A stretch of 64,000 nt of DNA, from assembly GCA_034506395.1 (NCBI GenBank), contig JAPDPQ010000002.1, positions 116,255-180,254 of the forward strand. Reading direction: 5' to 3'. The stretch is from a candidate division KSB1 bacterium (GTDB taxonomy: Bacteria > Zhuqueibacterota > Zhuqueibacteria > Thermofontimicrobiales > Thermofontimicrobiaceae). Made by a program: the position numbers and the translations under genes. The notes beneath the pieces were generated by a model. That model was not told the DNA's origin. It saw nothing but the letters and a program-made list of their open reading frames with translations, and ran no database searches. Below are positions 1-9,976 of this stretch, piece after piece; positions within the stretch are counted from its first letter, which is position 1; each line of letters begins with the position of its first letter.

Positions 1-534
1 GATCGGCGTATTTTCGGTATTATATTTTTTGTTACCGGGATCAATTCGTTCTGGGGAAAAGGCGAGGTAAAAATCTTGTCCAACCTTTAGGCCAGTTTGT
101 TCGAGAATCGGCAAAACCTCCTTCTCGGTCGTCTCTGGATAAGTGGTGCTTTTTAAAATTATGAGTTGCTCGCGCCGCAGCCCTTTCGCGATCTGACGCG
201 CTGCATCCCAAATATAGCTATTGTCTGGATCCTTATGAACGGTAAACGGGGTTGGCACGCAAATATAAATCACGTCCATCTCCGCTACTCGATCGTAATT
301 GGTCGCTGCTGTGAGCTTACCTTGCTCCACTGCTTTGACAAATTTTTCTTTTGGAACATCGTCAATGTAATTTTCGACCCGATGAATTTTGTCTATTTTT
401 CCCTGATCCAAATCTACGCCAAGCACTCTAAATCCTTTGTCGGCATATTCCACCGCCAAAGGTAACCCAACATAACCCAATCCCACTACTCCAATCGTAG
501 CGGTTTTGTTTTGAATTTTTTCTGTTAATCCCAT
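1..534 (-). CDS. UDP-N-acetyl-sugar 6-dehydrogenase (WbpA/WecC type), C-terminus beyond window
   Basis: Cytoplasmic NAD-dependent nucleotide-sugar dehydrogenase, oxidising C6 of a UDP-HexNAc (or UDP-glucose) to a uronic acid for surface polysaccharide. I translated 178 codons by hand from the ATG at 534. The protein opens with a Rossmann loop, GVVGLGYVGLPLA (residues 14-26). Further on are the conserved segments CVPTPF and SPERIDPG, the latter typical of the UDP-GlcNAc/ManNAc dehydrogenase branch. The frame runs off the left edge without a stop, so the catalytic cysteine and the UDP-binding domain are not seen. It lies 123 bp downstream of rfbB on the same strand, in keeping with a polysaccharide locus. 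The family is certain; the exact substrate is not. Confidence 0.9.
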   Translation of the reverse strand, partial: MGLTEKIQNKTATIGVVGLGYVGLPLAVEYADKGFRVLGVDLDQGKIDKIHRVENYIDDVPKEKFVKAVEQGKLTAATNYDRVAEMDVIYICVPTPFTVHKDPDNSYIWDAARQIAKGLRREQLIILKSTTYPETTEKEVLPILEQTGLKVGQDFYLAFSPERIDPGNKKYNTENTPI

Positions 535-657
535 AGTATCTCCAATAGTTAATTCATCAATAACATAAATTGGCGTTCCTTTCGACAGGATAGGATGATT
601 ATCGCTTTCAATAGCTCTCTGTCGAATAGAGTCATCATTTTACTTTCGATCAATCAT

Positions 658-1656
658 CTAGAGTTTATAATGTCGTTTATAATAATCCAAATATTCACCG
701 CTTTTGATCTTCTGCCACCACGACCGATTATGGCTGTACCAATCGATGGTGAGCGACATCGCTTCGTCAAATGAGGTTTTCGGCTCCCAGCCGAGCGATC
801 TCAATTTGCTACAATCCACAGAATAGCGACGATCATGGCCCGGCCGATCGGGCACAAATTGGATCAGCGCTTCGGATTTGCCCAATTTGTTAAGGATCAG
901 CCTGGTAATCTCCAAATTGTCACGTTCGTTGCCAGCTCCGATGTTGTATGTCTCTCCATTGCGGCCATATTTTAATAAAAAGTCGATCGCATCGCAGTGA
1001 TCCCGGACAAAAATCCAATCGCGCACGTTCTTCCCATCGCCGTAGAGTGGCAGTTTCTTGTCCTCGATCGCATTAGTGACGAACAACGGGATCAATTTTT
1101 CAGGATATTGGTACGGTCCGAAGTTATTGGAGCAGCGCGTGATAATGACGGGTAGCCCATAAGTGACAAAATACGAATAAGCCAGCCGATCGGCACCAGC
1201 TTTGGAGGCAGAATAGGGGCTCGATGGCATCAGCGGATCGGTCTCTTTAAAAGAGCCAGCAAGGATGCTGCCGTAAACTTCATCGGTGCTGATTTGAACA
1301 AATTTTTTAATTTTGTTCTTTCGCGCCGCCTCCAACAACACAAATGCGCCAAAAATATCGGTCCGAATAAAATCATCGGGATGACCAATGGAGCGATCGA
1401 CATGGCTTTCGGCTGCGAAGTTAATCACAAAATCGCATCCAGGCATCAACTGTTCGACCAGTTGGGCGTCACAAATATCCCCCTTCACAAATCGATAATT
1501 CGGGTGCGATTCGATGTCCCTCAAATTTTCCAGATTGCCTGCATAAGTTAATTTATCGAGATTAATGACTTCATCTGATCCCCCTTTTTCAAACAAATAA
1601 TGAATGAAATTGCTGCCAATAAATCCAGCACCACCGGTGATGAGATATCTTGCCAT
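658..1656 (-). CDS. rfbB: dTDP-glucose 4,6-dehydratase
   Basis: Converts dTDP-glucose to dTDP-4-keto-6-deoxyglucose, the second step of dTDP-L-rhamnose and other deoxysugar synthesis; cytoplasmic, NAD-bound extended SDR. The N-terminal GGAGFIGS loop (residues 8-15) binds NAD, STDEVYG carries the active-site Thr-Asp-Glu, and YSASK supplies the catalytic Tyr and Lys. The length of 332 residues is normal for RmlB/RfbB. AAGGGGA lies about 7 nt before the ATG. The rest of the rml set (rmlA, C, D) is not in the window. The GH78 rhamnosidase at 53194-55917 handles the same sugar but is far away and probably unrelated. Confidence 0.93.
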   Translation of the reverse strand: MARYLITGGAGFIGSNFIHYLFEKGGSDEVINLDKLTYAGNLENLRDIESHPNYRFVKGDICDAQLVEQLMPGCDFVINFAAESHVDRSIGHPDDFIRTDIFGAFVLLEAARKNKIKKFVQISTDEVYGSILAGSFKETDPLMPSSPYSASKAGADRLAYSYFVTYGLPVIITRCSNNFGPYQYPEKLIPLFVTNAIEDKKLPLYGDGKNVRDWIFVRDHCDAIDFLLKYGRNGETYNIGAGNERDNLEITRLILNKLGKSEALIQFVPDRPGHDRRYSVDCSKLRSLGWEPKTSFDEAMSLTIDWYSHNRSWWQKIKSGEYLDYYKRHYKL

Positions 1657-2359
1657 GTTGCAGTCCCCTTTTGATTAGTTCTGGCGTGATGAATCATGCT
1701 ACCAACCGATATGGCCGCTTCGGTCATTTCTCATAGAATTTTTAAACAGGACAGAATGAATTGATCATTCGAGGGAAACAGCGAATCGTCCTTCCCGATC
1801 GATCATCTTCCCCAAGGCCGCTACGAAAGTCAGGATTGCGAAAATGGTTACTGAAAAACAGATCAAATATTAAATGCCGTTGCCCAAATACAAAACTCAT
1901 GAGTTGTTTGAATAAGACGACCCATCTAATTTTAAAGGGCAAAATGTACAAAATTCCAAAATAAAAGTCAATGATTTAATCGTTAAGCTTATGCCATAAA
2001 TTTGAACTAATTTCACAGATTGTACCGCACCAGAAGAGACGGCTGATTGGATGAAAGTTGGTGTAATTTGGAACAATGGCAGGGCTGAATCAAGATCGAA
2101 AGTACACGTTAGAACAAAATTATTAATGAATCGCGCTTACACGAGAGACCCCTTATCAATTGGATAGCGATCACAGAAATATTTCTCGATTGTTGAAGAT
2201 GAGATAATAGCTTTAAACTCTGTTGGCCATTTGCTATTTTGAAAGAACGGAGCTAGATTCGTTTGTTTGATGCAGGTTGCTTTGTTTTTACAAACTCCCC
2301 TCAGATTGGCTTCTCCTGAACGAAGGGAGGATGAGGACAACGATGATGCGAGATTGGTT
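1657..2359. other. 703-bp intergenic stretch, no gene recognised
   Basis: AT-rich sequence between rfbB and a small membrane-protein gene. The short open frames here (about 60-90 codons on both strands) have no Shine-Dalgarno sequence, no recognisable domain and low-complexity, basic compositions, so I treat them as chance. I see no tRNA, terminator hairpin or repeat. It should hold the rfbB promoter, but no clear -35/-10 pair was found. Confidence 0.5.
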
Positions 2360-2641
2360 TTACTTTTTTGATGATCGAAATATTTTGAGATAGATATGGA
2401 TTCCAATCCCGGCCACGATTACCAGATTGGAAACCATGAATGTGTTCCAAAATGGGCTCGCGAACATTTCACGGCTGAATAGAATGCGCCCGATCAGAAT
2501 CAATAAGCTCAGCAGCAATAGGAGCGCCCCATAAGCATAATACAAGTAGAAATTGGATTGATCGTACTCCTCGAAAAAGATTCGAATCACATAGTAACTC
2601 ACGAGACTGGTGACGATTCCGAAGAGAATTTCGAACAACAT
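2360..2641 (-). CDS. Small integral membrane protein, unknown function
   Basis: A 93-residue hydrophobic protein. The frame can be extended 11 codons upstream, but a strong GAGGAGGG sits 7 nt before the ATG at 2641, so this start is preferred. Three hydrophobic stretches are visible: about residues 2-19 (EILFGIVTSLVSYYVI region), 30-52 (a leucine-rich run) and 66-84 (SNLVIVAGIGIHIYL). They are joined by short charged loops and followed by a basic tail ending RSSKK. This suggests three membrane spans. No family is recognised. It stands alone between two gene-free stretches on the same strand as its neighbours. The SD and membrane pattern support a real gene. Confidence 0.6.
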   Translation of the reverse strand: MLFEILFGIVTSLVSYYVIRIFFEEYDQSNFYLYYAYGALLLLLSLLILIGRILFSREMFASPFWNTFMVSNLVIVAGIGIHIYLKIFRSSKK

Positions 2642-3162
2642 AGTTGTCCCTCCTCGATTGGTGAGCTGCGCCATTGTTAATATTTCTCATTATCTCTACG
2701 GGAATAACTCTGAATAGAAAACTGAAGCAAAAAAGGTGATTCAACAAGCGTATTTTAAAACGCGATGGAAGCCAATTCGGCTTGCAGATGAGGGTTGGGA
2801 AAACAGCTTAGAAACCAGAAACCAGAAACCAGGCTCAGATGAAACATTCCGAGGTCCAGCTACCAAAGAGATGATCGCCGCAAAAAGCACAAAAATCACG
2901 CTAGTTGTTGAATCGATGTTGGAATGTTTGCTTTATGATGATCGACCTTAATGATTTTGAGTCGCAACCACCTCCAGTCCAGGTTCTTTCAAGGATAAGA
3001 CTGGCAAAAGCACCAATGATAATATACACGGTTTTTCCAGAAAGTCAAGCGATTTGTTGGGGACGAAAAAGGCAATTTTTCCGGCCAGAAAGGGAACAAT
3101 GCGCAGCAGCTCTTGGAATGTCCTCCTTTTCGGCAGAAAGTTGGAATCTTGATCTGATAAAT
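2642..3162. other. 521-bp intergenic stretch with a short tandem repeat
   Basis: Lies between the YhaM-like gene and the small membrane protein. It contains three perfect GAAACCA units in tandem at 2811-2831. Two open frames on the plus strand (start near 2736 and 2905) have no ribosome site, and one overlaps the end of the YhaM-like gene antisense, so both are rejected. No terminator seen. Confidence 0.45.
2811..2831. repeat. Three tandem copies of GAAACCA
   Basis: Units at 2811-2817, 2818-2824 and 2825-2831 are identical, followed by GG. It lies in non-coding DNA. Three 7-bp units are too few to assign a role. Confidence 0.7.
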
Positions 3163-4128
3163 CTATTTCTCATCTTCACCAAAATAGATAAAGCGATCGA
3201 TCAAATTGACATAATTGCTCCAGGCCCGTCCTGGTTCTTTTTCTTTGGCCATAATTCGTTGGAAAGCAGCGACCGATGAGTCAAGATTATCGATGAAATT
3301 CAGAATCAGTGCTTCGATCGTCATAGGGACAACAGGCGAGCCGCGTTCCTTTTCACCATGATGGCTCAGAATACAATGCACGAGTCGCTGCTGCAGTGAT
3401 GCAGGGAAGTCCTGAATCTGTTCGATTTTTCGAATGACCATATTGCTCCCCAGTACGATGTGACCTAATAATCGACCTGGGGTGGAGTAATCGACAAAGC
3501 CGCGGAGGCTGAACTCTTCAATTTTTCCGACATCATGAAGAAAGGCTGCGGTGAGCAATAGGTCGCCATCGACCAGATTGCCATAATAGTCGACGAAAAA
3601 CCGGCAGACCTGAACCACAGAGAGCGTGTGCTCTAATAGCCCACCAATATAGGTATGATGCCATAGCTTGCCCCCAGGCGAGTGACAGAAGCGATATTCG
3701 AAGTCGGGGTCGGTCAGAAATAGATCGATGAGCCGTCGCAGCTCTGGATGATTCACTGCTTTAAGGGTCGATTTTAGTTTATCATACATTTCTGGGATGC
3801 TTCTGGGGCTGATTGGAAGAAATTGTTCTGGTCTAACTAGATCGCGATCCGTGGCCTTGCGAATCTGCTCGATGGATAAATGGTTTTGATCCAGGAAGGT
3901 GATTACCTTGCCTCTCACTTTGACAATATCGCCAACGTGAAGGGATTTGTTGGCTGTTTCGATATCGTTCCATAACGAGCCGCGGATTCGACCGCTCCGA
4001 TCGCCTAATTCAAACGACAGATAAGTTTCATTGGTTGACTTTTTATCTTTTAGCTCTTTTTTTCTAATGACGAAATACCCAAGCACCACATCCCCAGGCA
4101 CCAGATCGCTAATTTGCTTCTGTTCCAT
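3163..4128 (-). CDS. OB-fold/HD-domain 3'-5' exoribonuclease, YhaM type
   Basis: Cytoplasmic metal-dependent nuclease of the YhaM/CBF1 family, which trims RNA or ssDNA from the 3' end. Residues 1-95 form an OB-type nucleic-acid-binding domain (SFELGDRSGRIRGSLWND, then VGDIVKVRGKV). Residues 155-290 form an HD domain: H167 in LLEHTLSV, the HD pair H198-D199 in FLHDVGKIEEF, H223, H256-H257 in SHHGE and D280. The length of 321 matches the Bacillus protein (about 314). AGGAGGAAG lies before the ATG. It follows the acylase gene by 23 bp and is probably co-transcribed with it. YhaM is best known from Firmicutes, so finding it in a diderm is worth noting. Confidence 0.88.
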   Translation of the reverse strand: MEQKQISDLVPGDVVLGYFVIRKKELKDKKSTNETYLSFELGDRSGRIRGSLWNDIETANKSLHVGDIVKVRGKVITFLDQNHLSIEQIRKATDRDLVRPEQFLPISPRSIPEMYDKLKSTLKAVNHPELRRLIDLFLTDPDFEYRFCHSPGGKLWHHTYIGGLLEHTLSVVQVCRFFVDYYGNLVDGDLLLTAAFLHDVGKIEEFSLRGFVDYSTPGRLLGHIVLGSNMVIRKIEQIQDFPASLQQRLVHCILSHHGEKERGSPVVPMTIEALILNFIDNLDSSVAAFQRIMAKEKEPGRAWSNYVNLIDRFIYFGEDEK

Positions 4129-4151
4129 GTGGCTTCCTCCTGAGTATTCGG

Positions 4152-6569
4152 CTAATAGGGTTTGAGGACCAACAAATCGAAATCAGACGAGCCGATTTCG
4201 GCACTATCCGTAATAGCGAGGTGATAGTTATGGTTCAACCATAATTGGGTTTGATCTTTATAATGCGGGCTGAGCGGATGACCCGATTGACCTGTTGGGA
4301 TCACTATTAACGAACGACGCCGGTCGGCCAAATCGACGATCTGCCGCATCGACGGACCAGCGAGGACTCGAAAATCAGGTTGGCTAATGGAGTAGGTCGC
4401 ATTATTGACAGAATTGTACGCCCCTCCGATCGGGAAAGGACCGATATTAAGCCAGCGATCCAAAGGGGAACGCTTGCCCAGAGCATGTTGGAAGGTAATG
4501 GTGTGAAGATTTCCCCAGCGCCAATGATCGACAATACCTCCAGCGGTGATCTTCATATAGCCGAAAGCTTCGGCTAAAGAAATTTGGACTATGTCCTGAA
4601 GCGTCTCTTTCACGGATCCAGTATTTACGTTATCGAACCAATTGGAACTGGACTTGGTGATGAGGTGATCGGTCATGCGAATGAGCAATCCCGGGAATTG
4701 TGCGAGTTCGTGATAGAGGGTGTCGCCCAGTTCGTCGGCAAAGATATTTCTGAAAAATCGGGTGAGAAAAACTTCGAAGATCGCGGCGGCCGAGGAGGAC
4801 GGATCCGAATTCAGATCCCAATCTTGCAGCGCCTGGATGGCATATTGGTCGAATGGATCGTTTTTTGTGACCTTGGGCAACTCATTTCGGATCAGTGGCA
4901 TCAGGAATTGAGCGTGCAAAGAAAATTGATCCGATTGAATCCGTTTAAGATCCTCGGGAGACAAGCGATCTTTGGCTGCCAACAATTGGGCAATTCGCTG
5001 GGCACGATAAGGAGGCTCCCAATAGCTGCTGATGTAATAGGGATAATCATCCGGGACCACTTTGTTATTTGCTGTCACAATCACACCATCGGCTGGATTG
5101 AATAGGTGCGGCAATTTATCGAATGGGATAGCGCCCAACCATTCGCCCTTCCCGGTCCAAGCTGGTTGCGGGATCACCCCGCTTCCACTCTGCCGAAGCG
5201 GAATATAGCCAGCGCAATAGTAGCCAATATTACCCGAAGTGTCCGCATAAATGAAATTCTGCGCCGGAGCGGTAAAAAGTTTCAATCCAGTCGAAAACTC
5301 ATCCCAATTATGTGCGCGATTGATATGATAAAAAGCCATCACCTCATCACTGGGCATTTGCCCCGTCCATTTCATCGAAATTGCTGTACCCAGCTTTGCA
5401 ATGGCTGGGTGTAGGGCAGAAATGATCGGGCCGTGCTGTGTCGAATAGATTAGAAAACTATCGGCAGGCTGATCCTTAATGGCGATCATTTCGCGAGTGA
5501 CCTTCATCTCGATCCAAGCGTTGCCAGACCAGTATTGGGTGGGGTTCGCTGGATTCAATTTTTCCTCAAAGAAATCACAACCGTCGGCCATCGCATTGGT
5601 CAAACCCCAAGCAATGGACGCATTATGCCCGATGACAATGCCCGGAACCCCAGGGAACGAAACCCCATAGCAATCAATACCTGGCGCTTTAAGATGGACT
5701 TCATACCAGATGGATGGAGCCTGGTGCATCAGGTGAGGGTCGTTGGCCAACAGCGGTTTGCCCGACCGGGTTCGTTGCCCTGCCAATACCCAGCTATTGC
5801 TGCCCAAACCTGGCATCGGGCAAAAGGGCAATCCGATGGTACTAGCGCTGAAGCGCAACCGTTGCGGCTTGATGGCTGGAAACAAATGATCGATATTCTT
5901 GACGATTGCTGGCGCATCGACGGCATAATCTGGCAGGATCTCTTTGAATTTGACTGGGTCGACACGATATGCGATAGCCGCCATCACTGGATCGACTTCC
6001 CAGGCCAGTTCCAAAACCCAGGCGATTAACCGTTGATAGGCTAAGCTATGCTCGATCTTCCAAGGCGCTGGCTGGGTCGCATATTGAAGCAGGCTGAACT
6101 CAATTGGCAGCTTGCCGCTGTTCTGACTGATATACGCATTGACCCCATCCGCATATGCTTCAAGAATGTGACGTGATTTCGATGATATATGCTGGGTCAA
6201 TGCCTCGGCGATGCGAGGAATGCCGATGGTTCGGATGCGCTGATCAAAGGCAAGTGTCGTTGGCCCGAATATTTCGGACAATGTCCCAGTCGCCAGTCGT
6301 CGATTCAACTCCATCTGCCAAAGGCGATCTTGTGCGGTTACATATCCCATGGCAAAATAGAGATCGGCATCGTTCTGTGCAAAGATATGAGGTACACCAA
6401 AATGGTCGCGATAAATTTTTACGGGGGATTGAAGCCCTTGCAGCGTGATGGTCCCTGTTGTCTGCGGCATCGATCGTTTGACGATCCGCACTCCCAAAAT
6501 AATGATCGCAACAGCCATAAAGATCAGAATCCCCAAAATACCGATCGTAATTTTTAAAAACCTTGGCAC
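4152..6569 (-). CDS. Penicillin acylase-family N-terminal-nucleophile hydrolase
   Basis: A self-processing amidohydrolase (peptidase S45 family) that cleaves amide bonds of acylated amino compounds; the true substrate could be an N-acyl homoserine lactone, an acyl-peptide or a capped peptide. A single N-terminal membrane segment (about residues 6-28) serves as signal or anchor. The alpha part follows (about 40-245), a linker, and then the beta-chain nucleophile S257 in GLGSNSW, the expected Gly-Ser autocleavage point. Downstream ANDPHL and the asparagine of TANNKV are further family marks. It is 805 residues, normal for S45. The start is a GTG with GGAGG five nt upstream. It lies between a subtilase and the YhaM-like gene on one strand. 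Confidence 0.9.
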   Translation of the reverse strand: MPRFLKITIGILGILIFMAVAIIILGVRIVKRSMPQTTGTITLQGLQSPVKIYRDHFGVPHIFAQNDADLYFAMGYVTAQDRLWQMELNRRLATGTLSEIFGPTTLAFDQRIRTIGIPRIAEALTQHISSKSRHILEAYADGVNAYISQNSGKLPIEFSLLQYATQPAPWKIEHSLAYQRLIAWVLELAWEVDPVMAAIAYRVDPVKFKEILPDYAVDAPAIVKNIDHLFPAIKPQRLRFSASTIGLPFCPMPGLGSNSWVLAGQRTRSGKPLLANDPHLMHQAPSIWYEVHLKAPGIDCYGVSFPGVPGIVIGHNASIAWGLTNAMADGCDFFEEKLNPANPTQYWSGNAWIEMKVTREMIAIKDQPADSFLIYSTQHGPIISALHPAIAKLGTAISMKWTGQMPSDEVMAFYHINRAHNWDEFSTGLKLFTAPAQNFIYADTSGNIGYYCAGYIPLRQSGSGVIPQPAWTGKGEWLGAIPFDKLPHLFNPADGVIVTANNKVVPDDYPYYISSYWEPPYRAQRIAQLLAAKDRLSPEDLKRIQSDQFSLHAQFLMPLIRNELPKVTKNDPFDQYAIQALQDWDLNSDPSSSAAAIFEVFLTRFFRNIFADELGDTLYHELAQFPGLLIRMTDHLITKSSSNWFDNVNTGSVKETLQDIVQISLAEAFGYMKITAGGIVDHWRWGNLHTITFQHALGKRSPLDRWLNIGPFPIGGAYNSVNNATYSISQPDFRVLAGPSMRQIVDLADRRRSLIVIPTGQSGHPLSPHYKDQTQLWLNHNYHLAITDSAEIGSSDFDLLVLKPY

Positions 6570-6854
6570 GGCACCTCCAGCATCAAGTTAGTATTGAAGC
6601 CTATTGTTCAACATTATTTTTAGAAATGATCATTTGCAATCCTTGCAGGAAAAAGAAAGAATTTCTATATTATGCACAAGCAATTTTCATTTTGCAGCGT
6701 GATTGCTCACGCGTAGCAATTTAGCTCTCAACTGTCCAAGAATTTTTGCACATCTGAACGACGATGGTGATTTTCCATCGTTCTTTTATTCTGACCTTCC
6801 TGTGCAAGCACTTCAGATTGATCTGCTTGGCCGCCTATGGATTTCAGCTTTTGA

Positions 6855-9767
6855 TCAGCGAGTCAGTTCCACTGGCACAGTAAAAACTCGCTGTAAATGA
6901 TCGCGCTCGATGAACTCGATAGTCCCAAAGATCCGATAACCATCAGGAGGAATTCTTGGGCTGTTAGATAAAGTAAGCTCTAAACGATTGCTGACGAATG
7001 GGTACAACTTAAATATTCGATCCGTATCGTGATAAATTTTGATATTGATCGGGTCTCGAATGTAAAATTTTTCGGTCATGTTAAAACCCCAATCGCTATT
7101 ATAACTGGAGTATGCGAAGGCTGCGGCCAGTTCAAGCGTATAGCGGCCGGTTGCGACCTGATCCAGCACTACCGTGAGCCGATCGGTAGTGAATGCGTCT
7201 TGATAAACAGCGGCACCTGAGGCATCATAAACACTTACAGCAAGATCAGTAAATTTTAGAAACGATTCGTCATCCACATCCAGCTCGAACTCCACCCGTT
7301 CTACGGACGATTCAACGGTGAAATCATAGCTAAATATATCGTCGTCACGGATCTGATGATGAACTTTGCGCTGGAAGCCTTGCAATTTACCGCGACCAAA
7401 GCCATAGAATGGGATGCTAAACTGATTCATTACCGTCAAAGCAGCGCTTGGTGCGCTCCCAGATGGATAGCGAATATCTGAAATCGGCAGCGGCTCGATC
7501 TTGAAACTTCCGAAACGAATGGAAAGATCGTAATCGGATGTCCTGAGATTCAGCAGATCGGCATAGACATCGATCTCCCAGATGCCTGGCTGCAATAGTT
7601 CCCCGGGAATTGTAACCAGCTCCTGGTTCTCTCCTCTACTGGTTACCTTTGGTGTCGAAGCATAATTGATCCCGGCTGGTGTGAAGATGAAACCGGACAC
7701 CTCACAATAGCGATTGCTGGTCGGCGCAAGCGTGATTTGGCATGTGGTAGCACCAGGTGGCACAAGGAAAAAATAGCGATCGACATCTCCTGGGCTGAGA
7801 CGTCGGCTGAGGAAGTTCTGCTGATATTGATTGCTATGGTCAAATTGATAAGGGATGACAATGGTTGTCATCAGTTCGAATTCCCGAGCAGCGGGTATAT
7901 AACGTGGCTTTCCTGGGATCTTACGGTAGGCTAAGATCTTGCCGACGTAAAGCCCCGGGCTTTTCAACAAATCTGTTTGATAATCCACCATCACCCTAGC
8001 TGGTGATTCTCCCTGAATGTAAATCGATTTTTGTCGAGGTGAGAGCCAGGGATGAGATGCTTGGAGGTCGTAGGCCCGATAAAAATTGGCGCGTTCATCC
8101 GCGGTCAGGGAATCGGGGAAAATCGGGCGAATGGTGAAGGTTTGAGCTTCAGCATCAGCTGGATAATAGCTGCCCGTGCGCCAGTAAGCCGCTGAGGCAA
8201 CATCGTCCGGTTGGCCTGGGGATTCAGTGGTGATTTGATAATCGAAAATAGCAACGCGGCGCGAATGGCTGGAATAATCTTTTAAAAATTGAAAGGCGGC
8301 TGGCACATTGATTACGCCATTGCCTTGGTCCAGATAATTATATCCAGCCAGAGGCTGAGCGGTGAATTTCAATGCTCGGTGCAATAGCAGATTGTTGATG
8401 ATAAGTGCAGGAGCATTTTGCTGGCAAGCGCTCCACAACAGCGCCGCCGCACCAGCCACCTGAGGGGCAGCCATGCTCGTACCTCGCATCAAGCTTTGAT
8501 CAGTAAATCTGGGGACCGTGGCAGCCGCTGCTCCTGGGGCCAACGCATCGGGCTTACCGAGCTCACCACCGCGGCTGCTGAAGTAAAATATTTTATCGTT
8601 ACCTATTTTTGCCCCGTAGCAATCCCGCGCCACATCCACAGGGAGCATTGCCCCCACGGAAAACGCCAGACCAGCTGCCGCTGGACTCCCAATCGTCGAT
8701 ATGCCTGGACCTTCATTTCCATTGCTGACAGCCATAAAAATATTTTGATTATTGGAAAGAATATTGGAAACGATGTGATCGATATCGCTCTGGCCTTCAC
8801 GAATAGAACCGATACCATAGCTCAGATTGACCACCACTGGCTTGTGGGTTCGTCTGGCAAAATCTTCAACAAAGTTGAGCGCATTCCGCATGCTGCCAGT
8901 TACGGTACAACTCCCTTCATAGTTGCCGCTGCCAATTTTGAGGCTGATAATCTGAGCGCCAGGTGCAATGCCATTGAAACCTGGTTGATCATAAAGCTCA
9001 AACCCGGCAGCTATGCCAGCCACGTGTGTCCCATGGCCACTATCATCAAAATGAAGAGAGACTTTGTCAAACGGATGAATGTTTAACGCTATGGTCATCG
9101 GTCGGCGATCGAACTTGGGGTCGCCACCCCGAAAATGAAATGTATCATAGTTCACCCGATAATCACGCAGCGGCTGTTCATCATCGATATGTCCATCGCC
9201 ATCGGTATCGACGTAAGCGATCCAATAGCTGCTATCCGCTGCCGCTATGGGAAATGCAAGCACACCGAATTGGTCGTCCTGCCGACCGTTATTGTTGATG
9301 TCTGGCACATCGGAATTTTTGAGATGTTGTTCATCAAAATGACCGATGAAATACTCGCTATCGGCAGGCTGATGGTGGAGGAGATGATGGTTATAGAGCC
9401 GGAAGCCATCTGGATGCTCGATGAACTGTTCTCGACCTTCAGATTTGATCAGCCCGACGGAGAGCAGAACATCCCCCTGACCCGAGAAGTCCCGTGCGTC
9501 AATCACTTTCACCTGACCAGTGGAGGTTTTGAGCAGACCAGCCACGCTCATGTCCACACCGCTGTCGAGAATGAAAATAACAACCCCTCGGCCATCATAT
9601 TTGGGGTACATTTGGAGGAACTGCTGAGCGCCGATAGCTGTTGTCGAAAGAAAGCTCCATTTGTTCTCCGATCTGCCCTGTGCGAGCATCAGCTTGCTGT
9701 CCAGGCCTGAAATCAAAAGGATCGCTAAAAAGATGATTGCAAATTGACGATTACGATGGTTGCCCAT
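6855..9767 (-). CDS. Secreted subtilisin-family (S8) peptidase, tripeptidyl-peptidase-II-like
   Basis: A 970-residue exported serine peptidase. The ATG at 9767 is chosen because GGGAGAAG lies 6 nt upstream and a signal peptide follows (basic MGNHRNRQ, then a hydrophobic run, cut near LMLAQG). The catalytic triad is D68 (ILDSGVD), H245 (GHGTHVAG) and S431 (GTSMAAP). The roughly 175-residue spacing between Asp and His, and the GDV segment after the Asp motif, recall tripeptidyl peptidase II rather than ordinary subtilisins. Two calcium-loop-like segments lie in that insert (DINNNGRQDD and DTDGDGHIDDE). The C-terminal 500 residues look like beta-sandwich domains. Cell-envelope peptide degradation is likely. 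The gene sits between the amidohydrolase and the acylase. Confidence 0.9.
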   Translation of the reverse strand: MGNHRNRQFAIIFLAILLISGLDSKLMLAQGRSENKWSFLSTTAIGAQQFLQMYPKYDGRGVVIFILDSGVDMSVAGLLKTSTGQVKVIDARDFSGQGDVLLSVGLIKSEGREQFIEHPDGFRLYNHHLLHHQPADSEYFIGHFDEQHLKNSDVPDINNNGRQDDQFGVLAFPIAAADSSYWIAYVDTDGDGHIDDEQPLRDYRVNYDTFHFRGGDPKFDRRPMTIALNIHPFDKVSLHFDDSGHGTHVAGIAAGFELYDQPGFNGIAPGAQIISLKIGSGNYEGSCTVTGSMRNALNFVEDFARRTHKPVVVNLSYGIGSIREGQSDIDHIVSNILSNNQNIFMAVSNGNEGPGISTIGSPAAAGLAFSVGAMLPVDVARDCYGAKIGNDKIFYFSSRGGELGKPDALAPGAAAATVPRFTDQSLMRGTSMAAPQVAGAAALLWSACQQNAPALIINNLLLHRALKFTAQPLAGYNYLDQGNGVINVPAAFQFLKDYSSHSRRVAIFDYQITTESPGQPDDVASAAYWRTGSYYPADAEAQTFTIRPIFPDSLTADERANFYRAYDLQASHPWLSPRQKSIYIQGESPARVMVDYQTDLLKSPGLYVGKILAYRKIPGKPRYIPAAREFELMTTIVIPYQFDHSNQYQQNFLSRRLSPGDVDRYFFLVPPGATTCQITLAPTSNRYCEVSGFIFTPAGINYASTPKVTSRGENQELVTIPGELLQPGIWEIDVYADLLNLRTSDYDLSIRFGSFKIEPLPISDIRYPSGSAPSAALTVMNQFSIPFYGFGRGKLQGFQRKVHHQIRDDDIFSYDFTVESSVERVEFELDVDDESFLKFTDLAVSVYDASGAAVYQDAFTTDRLTVVLDQVATGRYTLELAAAFAYSSYNSDWGFNMTEKFYIRDPINIKIYHDTDRIFKLYPFVSNRLELTLSNSPRIPPDGYRIFGTIEFIERDHLQRVFTVPVELTR

Positions 9768-9976
9768 GAAGTCTTCTCCCAGAGACGATCGTCTATATCT
9801 TTTATCCTTTAAACACCACTGGCGAGCTGAGGTTGCATTTTTGAACAAAAACTTACAGCATTACGGCTGAAGAAAATTGCAATCAACAAGGGCAATTCCG
9901 ATCCAATGGCTGAAGAAAATGAAGTGCCGAATTATTTGGATTTGATATAACCCTGTTGTTTTGATCGATGAAATGG

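Noticed and set aside
2137..2406. 89-codon minus-strand frame
   Set aside because: Overlaps the end of the better-supported small membrane protein in another frame, with Ser/Lys-rich chance-like composition.
4307..6557. Several long frames antisense to the penicillin-acylase gene
   Set aside because: They are shadows of a well-supported coding frame and carry no domains or ribosome sites.
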